Below, piece by piece: positions 1-11,700 of a stretch of 64,000 bases of DNA. Where the stretch lies: positions 310,001 to 374,000 of the forward strand of contig CP071494.1 of assembly GCA_017354895.1 (NCBI GenBank). The letters are read 5' to 3'. Below the pieces are notes generated by a model. It saw only the letters and a list, made by a program, of their open reading frames with translations. It was not told the DNA's origin and made no database searches. The position numbers were made by a program, and so were the translations under genes. The stretch is from Podospora comata. Its lineage: Eukaryota > Ascomycota > Sordariomycetes > Sordariales > Podosporaceae. The first letter of the stretch is position 1, and every line of letters starts with the position of its first letter.

Positions 1-238
1 CGACCTTCGATTTCGACGAACGTCCGGTGCATCAGCTCTTGCAGGATCAGGAACATGGAATAGCCGCGAACACCTCCACCATCTAGAGGCCCCAAAAGAC
101 GGCGTTAGTATGCTATGCTTGCAACCTTTGCGCTGCGCGCACGCAGGCTAAGAAAGGGCCGGCCGTCAACATACCTAGTGATAAGATGCGCAGGGGCGGA
201 CCTTTGGTGGTGTCCTTGCGCCTCAGGTGGGAGTCCAT
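1..238 (-). CDS. Patatin-like phospholipase, 5' part (runs off left edge)
   Basis: Only the first two exons lie in the window. On the minus strand exon 1 (238-175) reads MDSHLRRKDTTKGPPLRILS and onward. It joins at 174/83 (donor GTATGT, branch TACTAAC, acceptor CTCTAG) to exon 2 (82-1), giving RILSLDGGGVRGYSMFLI. DGGGVRGYS is the glycine-rich oxyanion-hole motif that opens the patatin/iPLA2 domain; the catalytic GxSxG Ser and the Asp must lie beyond the left edge. The family hydrolyses acyl chains of phospholipids or other lipids, and in fungi it is often joined to NACHT or repeat domains; which partner applies cannot be seen. The start is uncertain. The ATG at 238 is the last in frame before a TGA, but an upstream exon is possible, for instance one beginning at 491 (MTAPKDKKDKPGVAYFQ). 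The join of the two exons is well supported. Confidence 0.75.
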
Positions 239-1289
239 CTCCAGAATGTAGGCAGTGACTCAGAGAAACTGCAGACTAGAGAATGTGTGAGTATCGGGAA
301 GCCTGCATGGCCCCGAGGACTCGACGAGTCCTGAAGATGATGGCTTTGCCGCCGAGAGGCCTACAGTGGTTTGCTTGGCGCAACGACTGGGAGAGGGGTG
401 GGTGACGCAGGAGCTTGGGCCGGACGGGGAAGCGATCAACCTGGAAATACGCCACACCTGGCTTGTCTTTTTTGTCCTTTGGTGCTGTCATAAAGAGTGA
501 GGTTGACTGAACGTTTTCTTTTGGGCTGCTGGGGAGCAGGAGGATGTCGTGTAGAAAAAGATGACCTGGATCTGTATGCGATCACTCCGATCTCAGCGCT
601 TGCAGATAATCCGAGAGCAACAATCACGGGCGGTTGTGGCAGTGCCTGAGCGCCGAGTCCCAAGAAAGGAAGCCTTCTACCAAGTAACATGGTGCACACA
701 ATTCCTGAATGGGGCCCGTGCGTTGGGGGACTTGGGTGCCCGATGACGAGGCATCTACCTATCGCCTCCTGACAATCAGGGCGCTTTAGGACGCTCTTGT
801 TGGGCCCGCGCAATCCGGCCACAGGAACCCGCTGCTCCGAATGCACAAGGCTGTCATCACCTGCTCTGATTCGATGCCACGCGAGCTTCGGTGCGAGGGC
901 GAACAAACACATGGCTGCAAGTTGTGGCTGTGCCAAAGCATGTCTTGGAGACGAGGGATAAGGTGGGAAGGGAATGAGGCCTTTCGTAATGTCAAAAAGA
1001 GTCTCGCACCTCGGTCATTAAACCCGAGCCATCTGAAAAGGCCCTTGTTGAAAGACGGGAATTCCGGTGTCTCTTATTGGTCGTACCTACCATGGGCTTG
1101 TTGGGTGGTAGGCAGTTGCTAGCACAACAAGGGCAACTAGCTGTCTACGACGTCATCGTTTCGTTGCCCGCTATTGTATCACTCGTAATAGAGGACCAGA
1201 TCCATCGTGAACATGTTCAACACAACCTTCACTTCTGCATCTCCCGGGCATCCCCGACTGCTTGATTCAACTCTGCCCAGTCAGCCGTC
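239..1289. other. Intergenic: shared 5' region of divergent genes
   Basis: This separates the divergent patatin-like gene (-) and the HAM1-like gene (+), so it should hold both promoters. The ORFs in it lack family resemblance. A possible extra 5' exon of the patatin-like gene lies at 491-276 (-). An ACGTCA element, the core of CRE/bZIP sites, sits at about 1149-1154, some 140 bp upstream of the HAM1-like start. No function can be assigned beyond that. Confidence 0.5.
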
Positions 1290-3596
1290 ATGCTTTCGTC
1301 TTGCTTTGGATCTGGCCGGCGCCGGTCAGACGAGCATGAGCCGCTGCTGCCCCAATACGATGACACCACCTCGCTGCAGAGACAGCTGCACCAGAAGCTG
1401 CACACGTACCAGATGCTTCGAGCTCTATCCAAAGGTTTCATGCCCTCAAACGAGCAGACCATTGTGAATCTCAGAACCCTTCTCGCTGCCGACATCCTCA
1501 ACCCAGATCTCGACACAACGGAGCTGAGCGACTCGGGCCAAGCGCTGGTGCATTACAGCAAACAGTTTGTCCACCAACTCATTGAGCTCCTCCAACACAA
1601 GAACAGCAATGATCAGATTCAAGATTTTATCTGGTACTTGACCAGGGCGAGGGTCTCGGTGGACATGGAGCACGTCGCTGAACGGGCAGCCAAGGCAAAG
1701 GCCAAGGCTGACACAGCAGCAGGTTTGTTGGAGAATCTGGTCGATTTCCACACCAGTGCTTGCTCGGCCAACTGACACATTTATTCTTGCATTCTAGCTT
1801 ACAAGAGCCTTCAAACCGTGGGTTCCCTGCTTCTCACAAACTCGGACTTTCGCCTGTTCCTCACAGATCTCAACTTGGTTGCCCGCGAGGTGTTCAAAGA
1901 CACCGCCTTTGCCCTTTCCGAGGCTTCGAAAGAAGCCGCTAAAAGTCTTGAACCGTCTCCTCAGGAGCAGGAATCCTTGAAGGCACCGGGGAAGGATGCG
2001 CAGACACCGCCAAGCAAAGAAGACCTCTCGAACCAGGCCTCAGAGATTACCCAGGTGCTCACCGGGAGCACGTCTACCGTGGCTGAGGGAGCCGAAAACA
2101 GTATCATCAGCAAGCTCCAAGGTGATGAAAAAGACACCATGCTTTTCCGGCTGAAGCAGGCCGTGTTGAAGCTTAGAAAACGACGCGACTATTCCGACTC
2201 TGTTTCGACCCTCTCACTACTGCTCAAGCGCTATGTCATGGTTTACTCACGCATTGCTCGCGACACTCTCGAGGCGGCTGACCAAGACGTTGACCGGAAT
2301 CCGGAGACGGACCGAGCGCTGAAAAACTTCTGGCTGTTCATCCGATCATTCGGGGATGCCGAGGAGTGGGAAGAGCTGGAGCGGCGCTTCAGGGACGTTA
2401 TGGATCATGGCCAGAATGACCCGGAATTTGAAGACCTGATTCAGCAACTAGGAAACGCACTCCAGGAAATGTTTACAGACGCAGCCTTCTTCGAGCACGC
2501 CGAGGAGAGGTTCCAGGCATTACGGGTCAGGTCGAGACAACTTGCCTCGGGGTCATCTTTACGGGACGACATCGACGGACTTCTTGCTCAGGTGCAGTCA
2601 ACCTTTCAGTCGGTCATCAGAGACAAGGATGTTGCCAATCTCATCAAAACCGCAACCACCATCGGCAAGATTCTTTCCCCCAAGCACCAATATGCCAATA
2701 CAGATTTGCTGACGGATTCGATCAATGTTTTTGTGCCACTGCTCATCCAGTCAATCAGTTACATCCCGATACCCAGGCTTGAAATCTCAACACCGCAACT
2801 CGACTTGTTGCTTGAGAATCTCATCTTGGAACCCGGCGTCACGGTCAATCATTCTTCATTTTTCCCATATAAGCTCCGAGTTGAGACCTTCAATGACTTG
2901 GAGATCCGCAAGGCGCGCTTTCGGACGACTTCGGCGATAAAGAGCCTGATGCGCATCAGGATTGATGGATTGTCCATCAAGGCCGAAGAGGTAGGGTTCT
3001 GGCTCCGGGCGCACACAGGGCTCTTACGCCTGGTGGATGAGGGAATTGCTTCGTTTGAGCTTGACGAGCGAGGCCTGGACATCCAGCTCGACGTGGAGGT
3101 TGGGAGAGACAGACTTGAGAAGATACTCTCTCTAAGGGGGGTAAGGGTGCGCATCCACAAACTCAACTGGACCCTGCGGAAAAGTAGGTTCAGTTTTCTG
3201 GCATGGCTCATGAAGCCACTCCTCAAACCCCTTATTCGCAAAACCATCGAGATGCAGATCGCCTCGGCCATCAAGGATTCACTGCACTTTGCCAACCGGG
3301 AACTCTTGTTCGCACGGGAAAGACTCCGTGCGACACGTATAGCTGATCCTGATGACTTGCGGACTTTTTTCAAGGCTGTTTTGGCAAGACTTGCACCCCC
3401 TGACGACCCAGATCTTTACGCTCGTGTCGGTGTCGGCGAGCCAGGCCAAGGTGTTTTCGAAGGAGTTTACGCGCCTGGTAGCATCGTCAAATTGTGGAAG
3501 GAAGAGGCACAACAGGCACCACAAAGGATCCGAGAAAATGAGAGAGACGGGTGGCGCAATGATGTTTTCGATGTCCATGCCAGACTTTGGGGGTGA
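1290..3596 (+). CDS. HAM1-like / BPI-fold lipid-binding family protein
   Basis: Two exons, 1290-1722 and 1798-3596, with a 75-nt intron (GTTTGT...CTGAC...TTCTAG), encode 743 residues. The opening (MLSSCFGSGRRRSDEHEPLLPQ) and the following helical stretch (QDFIWYLTRARVSVDMEH) look like the N-terminus of fungal HAM1-like proteins (DUF5923 type). The last 250 residues or so, rich in amphipathic beta strands (LRVETFNDLEIRKARFR, VGEPGQGVFEGVYAPG), match the C-terminal part of the same family, which is related to BPI/SMP tubular lipid-binding folds. Such proteins are thought to bind or move lipids at membranes, but function in filamentous fungi is poorly known. There is no signal peptide or clear membrane span; residues about 180-235 are low-complexity and charged. 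Family recognition is from memory of sequence pattern, not a search. Confidence 0.8.
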
Positions 3597-4338
3597 AAGG
3601 GTGTATTACTCATGGTCTGCTTGCGTCTTGGATCCTCTTCACTTGTGTCACGATAAGGGTTGAGGACACACCTTCAGTGGGTAGTCAACTTGATGCAAAA
3701 TATTAATAACACTCTCAGCAAAATGCGCTTGTACACCATGTTCTTGCACGTGCGTTTTACTCGACATCTGATCCGGGGTGTAAAGCCTGTCTTGGGCCAT
3801 GACATCATAACTGAGGGTTCACTGGGCGCATATGGCTGGATGCCATTCGTGGTTCTTGGCAGCAGTCAGCTGAAGCCGAGTGGCTCAATCAAGAAACCAA
3901 TATCGAACAGGCCTATTCTCAGTGGCTGGACTGGCCAAGCTGCACGCTTTGAAGTGAAAACAGGGTCCTGTTCGTTTCAACGGTGGTGGTGGTCCGGCCT
4001 ACCCAAACAAGTGACGTGGTTCAAGGAGCTGGGCGCTTCTAGTTTGAAGTCATCGTCAACAGCTAGGCCTTAATCGCGTCAAAAAACATGGTCAGAAGGG
4101 GGGGCGGGAATGACGAACAAAAAGACTACCAAAAGAGCCAAGTACTGTCCGGTGCCACGACATAACGTGTAGCAGTATATAGCCCAACGGTGAGCCGTAG
4201 GTTCCTCATCGGTCTGCCTCCATTCTCTAGTCCTGTAATATTCAACAGCAACGACGGCTTACCCTGCCCATCCGTTGATAGATATCCCCAACAGCAACCG
4301 TTACGCCCACTCGCGCTACTAGCCTAGCCCAACTCAAC
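3597..4338. other. Intergenic
   Basis: 3' region of the HAM1-like gene and promoter of the next gene. A TATATAG stretch at about 4176-4182 lies 160 bp before the start at 4339 and could be a TATA element. ORFs here (for example 3660-4073) show no family resemblance. Confidence 0.4.
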
Positions 4339-4981
4339 ATGGCGCTACCCGAGATCGCCTCCATCATTCTGCGGCTGGCAGAGCTGGCGTTTGCGGCCGT
4401 TGTCGCAGGCTTGAACGGCGACTATCTACACTCAGTTCGCGGCGCTTCCTCGTGGGATTTGGGACGACACATCTACACTGAAGTTGTTGCGGGATTGTCC
4501 ATTTTGTTTGCCATTATTTGGCTGTTTCCCTTCAGCTCCTCGTTTATCCATTGGCCGGCCGATCTGTTCTTCAGCATCCTGTGGTTTGTGGCCTTTGGGC
4601 TATTGGTGGATTGGCTCGATGGTTCTTGCGGGTATGTATCATTGCTTAGACTTGTTTCGACCTCTCCGGGGCCAAAATGGATCAAAGCTAACTTTTCCTC
4701 AGACGGGTTTTCGACTGGACCAACCTCTCCTTCCGGGACACTGCATCCTGTGCCCAGTTCAAGGCCGTAGTCGCCTTTTCCTTCTTGAGTGCCATCTGCT
4801 GGCTAGCCAGTGCCATCGTCGGGTACGTTTACCACTCATTGTTTCCCATACATTTTGTTAAAGGCAATCGACTAACACGAGGGGCCGTAGTTTCTGGTGG
4901 GTTCGCCGCAACACTCGTGTTCGTCACACCACCACTGCACCCACCTACCGTCGTCGCCGTTGGTATCGCTCTCGCGTTTAA
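4339..4981 (+). CDS. Small four-helix MARVEL-type membrane protein
   Basis: Three exons, 4339-4631, 4703-4822 and 4891-4981, encode 167 residues. The introns are 71 nt (GTATGT...CTCAG) and 68 nt (GTACGT...GACTAAC...CGTAG), and each join keeps the frame. Four hydrophobic segments are visible, at about 8-30, 48-68, 72-92 and 117-140. The first begins with the pattern typical of fungal MARVEL proteins (ILRLAELAFAAVVAGL) and the protein ends in a short Arg/Thr-rich cytoplasmic tail (VRRNTRVRHTTT...). MARVEL proteins sit in cholesterol- or ergosterol-rich membrane zones and in vesicle traffic; no specific role can be assigned. A second MARVEL-type gene lies at 58692-59198 but is not a close copy. 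An AATAAA at 5220-5225 may be its poly(A) signal. Confidence 0.8.
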
Positions 4982-5219
4982 ACCTACCATTACCGGTACC
5001 CCAGATGACCATGACAAATCACGATACCCCATTCAGAGCAGCAATTTTCTCCTAATCCAAGTACCCTATTCATTTTCCTTTATCTTGTGGTACCAAACGA
5101 TAACCCTCCTTACAATGTGGTGTAACGACATGACGGTATGAAGAACGACGGGGCAGCGAGGCGAAGGACAAATCGGAACTTCTTGATATACTCCATATTA
5201 TTCTCTTCTCATGTATCTA

Positions 5220-5225
5220 AATAAA
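5220..5225 (+). terminator. Possible poly(A) signal AATAAA
   Basis: An AATAAA hexamer in an AT-rich stretch about 240 nt after the stop codon of the MARVEL-type gene. Fungal polyadenylation signals are loose, so this is suggestive only. Confidence 0.3.
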
Positions 5226-6343
5226 AGCAAATTTTTGTGTGACCAGGAGTGATCTGTGCATACCAAGCTCATTAAAGTTGACTCTATCTGCCGTTCATTG
5301 AACATCTTCTCAACAATGATCATCACAACACAGGCACCCTGGATCAGCAGGGCTGAGTGGGGGTGGGGTATCTGTCACAAACGGGATGACCCTTTCGGCA
5401 TTTGGGTCAATCAAACAACATTATACAGCACAGAGGGCTGTGGCTCGGTCAGCATGGCTCCTTTACCTGGCAATCAATGACGTCGTTGTGTTATGCGGAG
5501 CGGCAAGCCCGGCACCAGACGGTGTAAGTGGATGTCCACCTGCTAAAAAGAGAACAATGCGGGGAAGCCTGAATTGGTGGGGCTTTGCGCCACACCTGGA
5601 ACCGTGACGCCTCCCCGTGCCCCTTACATGACGCGGATCCTGCTTGAATGGCAGTGATGCCGAGATTAAAACAAGAATACCGCAGTGGAACCGCGAAGGA
5701 GCAGCGGCCGCGCGTTGTAAAAGAATGTACCTTCAAAAGCTGTTTGCTCACAAGATCGAAATGTGGCGTGGATCCACAGAGAATCAATGGCTCCAGGCCA
5801 AGCAATGGGAAATGCTCGGCAGCTCCAACGTCACCAGCCACACAACTTCAACCACAAACGACGTCACAGCATCCCAGGCGAATTGCATCTCCTTTGCCCA
5901 TGCGGCCCGAATTTCCCATCTTGGTGATGGGCTTGTCGTGTTGTATGTAGAGCCCTGGAGAGCGGAGCTTCATTGTTTGATCGCATCTGGGTATGCAACT
6001 ATGACGTATATGAGGTAATGCCCGTTTGCTGGGCCGCCATCTCTGACGTTCTATTGGACTTGGCGGCTCTGACAGCTTATTCCAGCTCGAGACGAACAAG
6101 AAGGTACGCGTCTCAGGACATGCAACCGGCCGAGAATGATGCCATTTGACCAACTTCGCTTCGGCTTCTTCCATCCCTTTTCGAGAAGCCTTGATGGAAT
6201 GAGCTAACATCTGGCCCAGGCGAATGGCCACGCTTGCTATGACACAACCAGAGCGAATCTTGGTTCTGGGTGATCCACATCTCGATGATGTTTCCCATGT
6301 GCCCATTGACGCCTTTCTTGTTCCGTATCTGGTGTCAAAGGGA

Positions 6344-6361
6344 TATAAGGACTGTTCCCCT
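6344..6361 (+). promoter_or_regulatory. TATA box and STRE-like CCCCT before the hydrophilin-like gene
   Basis: GGATATAAGG at 6341-6350 contains a good TATA core, and CCCCT follows at 6357-6361. The start codon is about 160 nt further on, after an A/C-rich leader typical of highly expressed fungal genes. In yeast CCCCT is the Msn2/4 stress-response element; the use here is inferred. Confidence 0.4.
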
Positions 6362-6508
6362 TCCTGTTGAACCAGAATTTTCTTTCCTCATCATCAACAC
6401 ACAAAGCATTATCACAAAGCAATCACAACTCAAACAAAGCTTCACCACTCACCTCACTATATCAACACACAACTACACTTGAACTCAACACTCGATACAG
6501 TACCCAAC

Positions 6509-7579
6509 ATGTCTTCCATCGTCAACAAGATCAAGGAGGCTGTCCACTCCGACAAGTCCCACCATGGCGCTCCTGAAGGCACCAGCGGACCCCACAACTC
6601 TCGTGTCGCCAACGCTGCCGACCCCCGCGTCGACTCTGATCGTGACGGCTCCCACACTGCTGGCCGCACCGCCGGCACCACCGGCACCACCGGCACCACT
6701 GGTACCAACGAAGGTCTCCACGGCCCCCACAACTCCCGCGTTGCCAACACTCTCGACCCCCGTGTAGACTCGGACCGTGACGGCTCTCGTACTGCTGGCA
6801 ACACTGGTACTGGCTTCGGCAACACTGGTACTGGCTTCGGCAACACTGGTACTGGCTTCGGCAACACTGGTACTGGCTTCGGCAACTCTGGCCGCACCGC
6901 TGGCACCAACGAGGGTCTCCATGGCCCCCACAGCTCCCGCGTTGCCAACACTCTCGATCCCCGCGTCGATTCTGACCGTGACGGTTCCAACACTCTTGGC
7001 TCTTCTGGCACCGGCACCCACACCACCGCTGGCTTCGGCGGCAACACTGGCATCGGCTCTGGCAACACTCACCGCGCCACCGCCGGCACCGGCACGACTG
7101 GCATGACCGGCACCCATGGTGCCCCCGCCGGCACTCATGGCCCTCACAACTCTCGCATTGCCAACGCTGCTGATCCCAGAGTTGACTCTGACCGTGATGG
7201 CCGTGGTGCCATCCACAGCGGACCTGGCCCTGCCAGCAGCACTGCCGGCCCTCACTCCAGCGATATGGCGAACAAGCTCGACCCCCGTGTCGACTCGGAT
7301 CTTGACGGTTCCAAGACCATTGGTCAAAACAGGACTTACCAGTAAGTAAGTAAAATATGAGACAGCAACAACTTGCAGACAGCGGTACTAACCTCGTCTT
7401 CTCTCAGATCTGGGAAAGCCACTTCCATCGCAAGAGACCCTACGGACGCTTCTCAGGTCCCACCCTCTGTCCTTCGCAAGCATCTGGGTGACCCGGTGGT
7501 TGAGCATGATGACCACCACCATCACCGCGAGAGGAGAAACAGCGTGAAGTCCCACCAGGAGGCCTTTAGCGGAGTCTAA
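6509..7579 (+). CDS. Repeat-built hydrophilic (hydrophilin-like) protein
   Basis: Two exons, 6509-7341 and 7408-7579, with a 66-nt intron (GTAAGT...ACTAAC...CTCAG), encode 334 residues beginning MSSIVNKIKEAVHSDKS. The body is built from five copies of a roughly 21-residue motif, GPHNSRVANxxDPRVDSDRDG, spaced by Gly/Thr-rich linkers; the last copy reads GPHSSDMANKLDPRVDSDLD. One linker has four identical NTGTGFG units. There is no signal peptide, membrane span or cysteine. Comparable ascomycete proteins are annotated as stress- or sporulation-linked, or as Mas1-like 'cell surface' proteins. High Gly, Asp and His content and a repeated charged motif suggest a hydrophilin that protects cell content on drying or osmotic stress. 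That role is inference, helped only by the STRE-like element upstream. The upstream TTG-initiated extension is not used, as the ATG at 6509 opens the conserved part. Confidence 0.8.
6797..6880 (+). repeat. Four identical 21-bp tandem units in coding sequence
   Basis: The unit encodes GNTGTGF and is repeated four times without a base change inside the hydrophilin-like gene. Perfect identity, including third positions, points to recent expansion by slippage or unequal exchange. Confidence 0.85.
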
Positions 7580-8206
7580 ATAGGGGGTTGCTTTTCGAAC
7601 AAGATGGAACATGCATTATGAGTTATGACGGATGGTTTTGAGCCTTTTTCTTTGTTGTAATAATACCAAGTTTGCTCTTGTTCTTTCTACTGCTATCACT
7701 CGCTTGCTCTGGTTGGAAAGTGGATGATGTGGTATGCAATATCAGGTAGCTAGATACCCCTTTGGTGTAGGATCAATGCAAACAAAGTCGCTGCAAATGA
7801 TCAAAACTGCCTACATAGAAGTAAACATGATATGGTCAGCTCAATGGACAAGTCTTCAACTTCCTCAACTCTCCCTCCCGAGCTACATATTCGACCAACA
7901 GAAATCTAGTGACAAGTGTTTGAAAAATTTGGATTATTGCAAAGATCAAGCTACCGTCCCCCGTTTTCGGTTTTCTAAGTGAAGCTCTGGTCGTCTTTGA
8001 GCAAAAAAAAAAAAATAGGTCTCTTGGAATGATGTGTGAAGTCAGGAAAAGTGGGGCAGGTTTCTCAACCACGGACTTGGAAACTTTGACAACACTCAAT
8101 AATTATCGTTCAAGCCGACAACAATCCAAGATTCTCACCCTCATCGACACACACTACTTCCACCGCCAGCTGCAAAGAGGATAGCGCCATATTTACTAAT
8201 TGAAAA
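7580..8206. other. Intergenic
   Basis: 3' region of the hydrophilin-like gene and promoter of the RRN10-like gene. It is AT-richer than its surroundings, with an A-run near 8004-8015. I see no gene in it. Confidence 0.5.
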
Positions 8207-9113
8207 ATGTCGAGTCAGATCGACTCATTAGATGAACAATTTTCCGCCTCTGAGCAGGCACATTTGAGCTCACCATCTCCTTCGCAATTTTCCCGAGCGT
8301 CGTCCTATCGAGGCCGCGAGTATACCCTTTATGACGCGGTCGCCGGTATCTACACTCCACTTCTCGTTTCGTACTCGCTCAAGCATCCTAACTCGGCTAC
8401 TAGGTCAGGTATCTCTAAATGAACGCGTCCAGCCACATGGCGGCAGCAGCCGTCGCAGCAACCGACCTGGCTCAGGAAACCTCACCTCCCGCACCTACAG
8501 GCTTGCCCCAGAAGAGGTTCTATTTCGGCGGCACAACGCCCCGACTCGATATGCCGAGCATGATATCTACTGGGCCCACGAGGATTTGCTGCCGTCACAG
8601 CAACTACCCGACAGTGCCCTGCTAAGATCTGTTCACTGTTACGCAAGTAAATTCTACGACTACACTGCCTTGGATTCTTCCCACCTCCACTCCCAGCTCC
8701 CCAAGGATGGATCACTTTCTCTTCCAAGCCAGACACAACCACACTCGGAGTTTTTCCAAAAGAAAGCAAACACAGACCTCCGGAGCCTAGATGAGACGGC
8801 CCTCCTGGCTTTTGGCGTCCTCCTTGAAGAAGCCAGCCGTGAAGTGCTAGGGAAGCGGGGCGACTTGGTGTTTACCGAGGCAGAGGGATATCAGCCTCCC
8901 CAAGCCCCTTCTCAAGCAGCTGGTGCAACGCCAGCAACCACGGCCGCCACCCTGGTGCCATCATCAACAGGGGGAACCGAAGAGGGAAAGGCAAATGGCG
9001 GTGGGGCCCTGGATACTGATGTCTCACACGGTGAAGGAGGCCCAAAAAAACGAAGGAAAGTGGCGAGAAGACGCAAAAAACGCCCTGACGATGGTCCTGA
9101 CAGACTGGACTGA
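8207..9113 (+). CDS. RRN10: Upstream activation factor subunit Rrn10 homologue
   Basis: Two exons, 8207-8408 and 8476-9113, give 279 residues. The 67-nt intron (GTATCT...GCTCAG) is the only join I found that keeps the conserved frame (SGNLTSRTYRLAPEE). Residues about 75-175 line up by eye with yeast Rrn10: yeast PDIDLRVVHYYA against LPDSALLRSVHCYASKF here, then FDETSLITLGLLIE against LDETALLAFGVLLEEAS. Rrn10 is part of UAF, which binds the rDNA promoter and recruits RNA polymerase I factors. The protein is nearly twice the yeast length, with a disordered C-terminal tail of about 90 residues that ends in a basic cluster, PKKRRKVARRRKKRP, a likely nuclear localisation signal. The exact donor is the least certain point; a GTCAGG donor at 8404 joined to the acceptor before GCTTGCC is an alternative. 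Confidence 0.75.
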
Positions 9114-11667
9114 CGACAGTTCATTGGAAGAAAAGAAACCCGGATTCTCGACCCAGAAAGTTGCTCGGCTCGAAGGACAGGTGTGGAATCTGTTTCAATT
9201 GGAAACCCAATTCTCCAGTCCGGATTGATGGCAGCCATGAGAAGAAGCAACGGAAAAAAACAACGCAGCTGTTTGAGAACCTGTCGTTCTTCTTTCGCCA
9301 CCTCGCGGGTGCGCCAGACTCGAGAGCTAAGCCGACGGACCGGCGTGGGAAGAGAGAACCCACCAGACTGGTTGCGCTTCCCGCTGGCTACCGAAAGGAC
9401 GCCATTCGCATTCGGGTACTCGTCTCTGTCTGTTACCAATAAATTGTTCCGCTTCTGCCGGGCGTTGTTGCTTCTGGAAGGATCACGCCTTCCATTCGAC
9501 TGACATCTCCCAGAGGATTGGCTAGCCAGTTTATCGTCTGCAATTCCGTGCAGGGGCAAAAGAAACAAGAGGAGCGACGCCATCAGCCACGGCATGTCTT
9601 TGCATCTGGTAGTTTCTGTCTCTAATGCGGTTTCCCGACAGTCCGGTCTGGGTCTCTCTTTGCCTGGAACCGAGAAGGCCAAAATGCCACTTTGTTTGTC
9701 AGAAAATGTCATGATGCATTATATCATGTGTGAGCGAGCTAGTCCACCCACATACACATGGAGCGAAGCTTTTGAGTCTTTTTTTCTATCAAGCCGTGCA
9801 TATCACACAGTCAGCCTGCCCGCCTGTCCGAGCCCAGTCGGAACAGGAAAAGAAAACATGATGGACCCGATTCGGTTCTTGGGCCCGCCATCCTGGTGTT
9901 GGAAAGTTCCGACCTCTTGGTAGTCGCCGGCTGGGACCGACAGCCTCCATGACGATTGGTCAGCGGGCTGAACCAGCAGACAACAGTTTGTGGATTAAAA
10001 CCGACGGCCAGGCAAGACATGCAGTTGACAACAGGATGATGGTGTGGTGGCGCTCCGTCCCCTCCCCCCTCTCCCGGTCACCAAGCTATTGGGACGTGCT
10101 GATTTGCCCATCAAGGTATCAGACCATGCGGTTGGTGCGCCTGGGGGGAATAAGCGTGGGGTTGGGGGAAGGACGTTGCGCTTTGCTCGCTTTCCCCAAT
10201 GACTGGGCACGTGGGAGAAGGCCGCTCAAAAAGACCTGCAAAGATGGAGAAAGATGCGGAAGGATCAGCATTGCACAGATTGAGAGCAGCAGAGGGATTT
10301 CTGATATCGGGATTCCAAGTGAGAGTTAGTGCTCCGTACGGCACAGGTACAGGACAGGATACCGTGGCCCCCCCCCGCCATTACACACCACGACAGACCA
10401 TGGGTTAAATAGCAGATGGCGGAGTTGTCTCCGACCACGGCTCAGGCTGCTATGATTGGCTTATTTGGCCTTTCGCCTAACGATACAAGAGTGTCTGTCG
10501 TCTGGGCTTCTCACTGTCGGTGTCTTGCGGCTGAGGTGATTTGCTTTCTTGATGTTGTTTCAACCGGTTGTGTGGGGGGAGGAGAAGCAGGTGCATAAAA
10601 CCACATGCGCTGTGTAGCGCGGTCAGGCAAGGCTTTTGCTTCTCTTTGGCCAGAATGGCAGGTGAGAGGGTCGTCAGAGTTGCATTGGGTTGTTGGTTTT
10701 ATCGATAGGCACCAGATACCAAGCACATAGCCGAAACAAGCTGGCTGGCTGGCAGGAAAGGAGCGTTTGCAAACGTCGAGCCTCCAGCGAGAATTGCGGG
10801 GAACCAACAACCTGGAAGTCTCATCAGGGTCGGAAATGGCGTTCAAGTTCTGCAATCCGCAACCTCACACCACGGCGAGGGCGAACAGGGACAGACCTGG
10901 ATGGACAGACGGCCTGTCAAAGAAAATGGCCGGTCTGCGGCGAGCCGAGGATTTCTGGTGGAAAATCTGGAAGGCCGCCGAGCCTGTCAGGGAACCCGGC
11001 AACTTGTGCGACCCTGGTCTTCAGATGCTGCACCGTGCGTCTGTCCAAATCTCGCTCCCACTTGGCTGGGAATCATCGCGATGGTACGAAGTTTGTCAAC
11101 CCCCTAATCCCCGATAATCCCCAGGGTTATCGCTTACAACAGTGCAACATTATGGGGCGATATCAGTATCAAACTGCTTGGATGTTCATGCTTGGCCTGC
11201 TGAGAATGTCCTCTCATGTGTGCGACAGCAGCCACAACGACGACGACGACGACGGCAAATTGTAGCATGTAAGCTAGGTATGTACCACAGGTTGGGGCAT
11301 CAAGGTCCGTGTGTCTCAAATGGTCCCGACTTTGTGGACGCGTCGCCCCAGGAAAAAAAGATAGATTCCCAGTCTAGCCCGCAGTGGCATGGTCTCGCAA
11401 CCTCGGGTCGTTGGTACTGGAAAGGACTTTGGAAGAGAGTGCGCCGTCGACTGTCGCGGCACGGTGCGGAAGCAAACCCCTGTCAAGGTGACAGCCAGCC
11501 ATCCAACCAGCTCTCCAGTGGGACAGACAAGGCGGGCGGGAGGCGTGGTGGGGTGGACTGGTGTGGTGTGGTGTGCTGGTGAGGGTGAGGGCACGGTGAG
11601 ATGATCGATGGCGCATCTCTTTTGGTTCGTCTTGGAGAACTCGGGGTTTGCATTTTTCTGCATCTCG

Positions 11668-11700
11668 ATGCTGATACTGATGCTGATGCTGATGCTGGTG
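11668..11700. repeat. GATGCT-type microsatellite
   Basis: Imperfect run of GAT(A/G)CT hexamers, five to six units, in non-coding sequence upstream of the transcription factor gene. Confidence 0.7.

Larger units (their letters stand above)
4982..6508. other. Intergenic: 3' region and stress-type promoter
   Basis: About 1.5 kb without a supported gene. The left end holds the 3' UTR of the MARVEL gene (AATAAA at 5220-5225). The right end looks like a promoter for the 6509 gene: TATAA at 6344-6348, a CCCCT stress-response-like element at 6357-6361, then a CA-rich leader. ORFs at 5644-6018 and 5848-6306 are overlapping and have no family pattern. Confidence 0.5.

Noticed and set aside
6485-7327. 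280-residue antisense ORF over the hydrophilin-like gene
   Set aside because: Mirror of a GC-rich repeat gene; no start context, splice or family evidence.
8912-9712. 266-residue minus-strand ORF overlapping the RRN10 end
   Set aside because: Poor composition and no domain; half of it is the antisense of RRN10.
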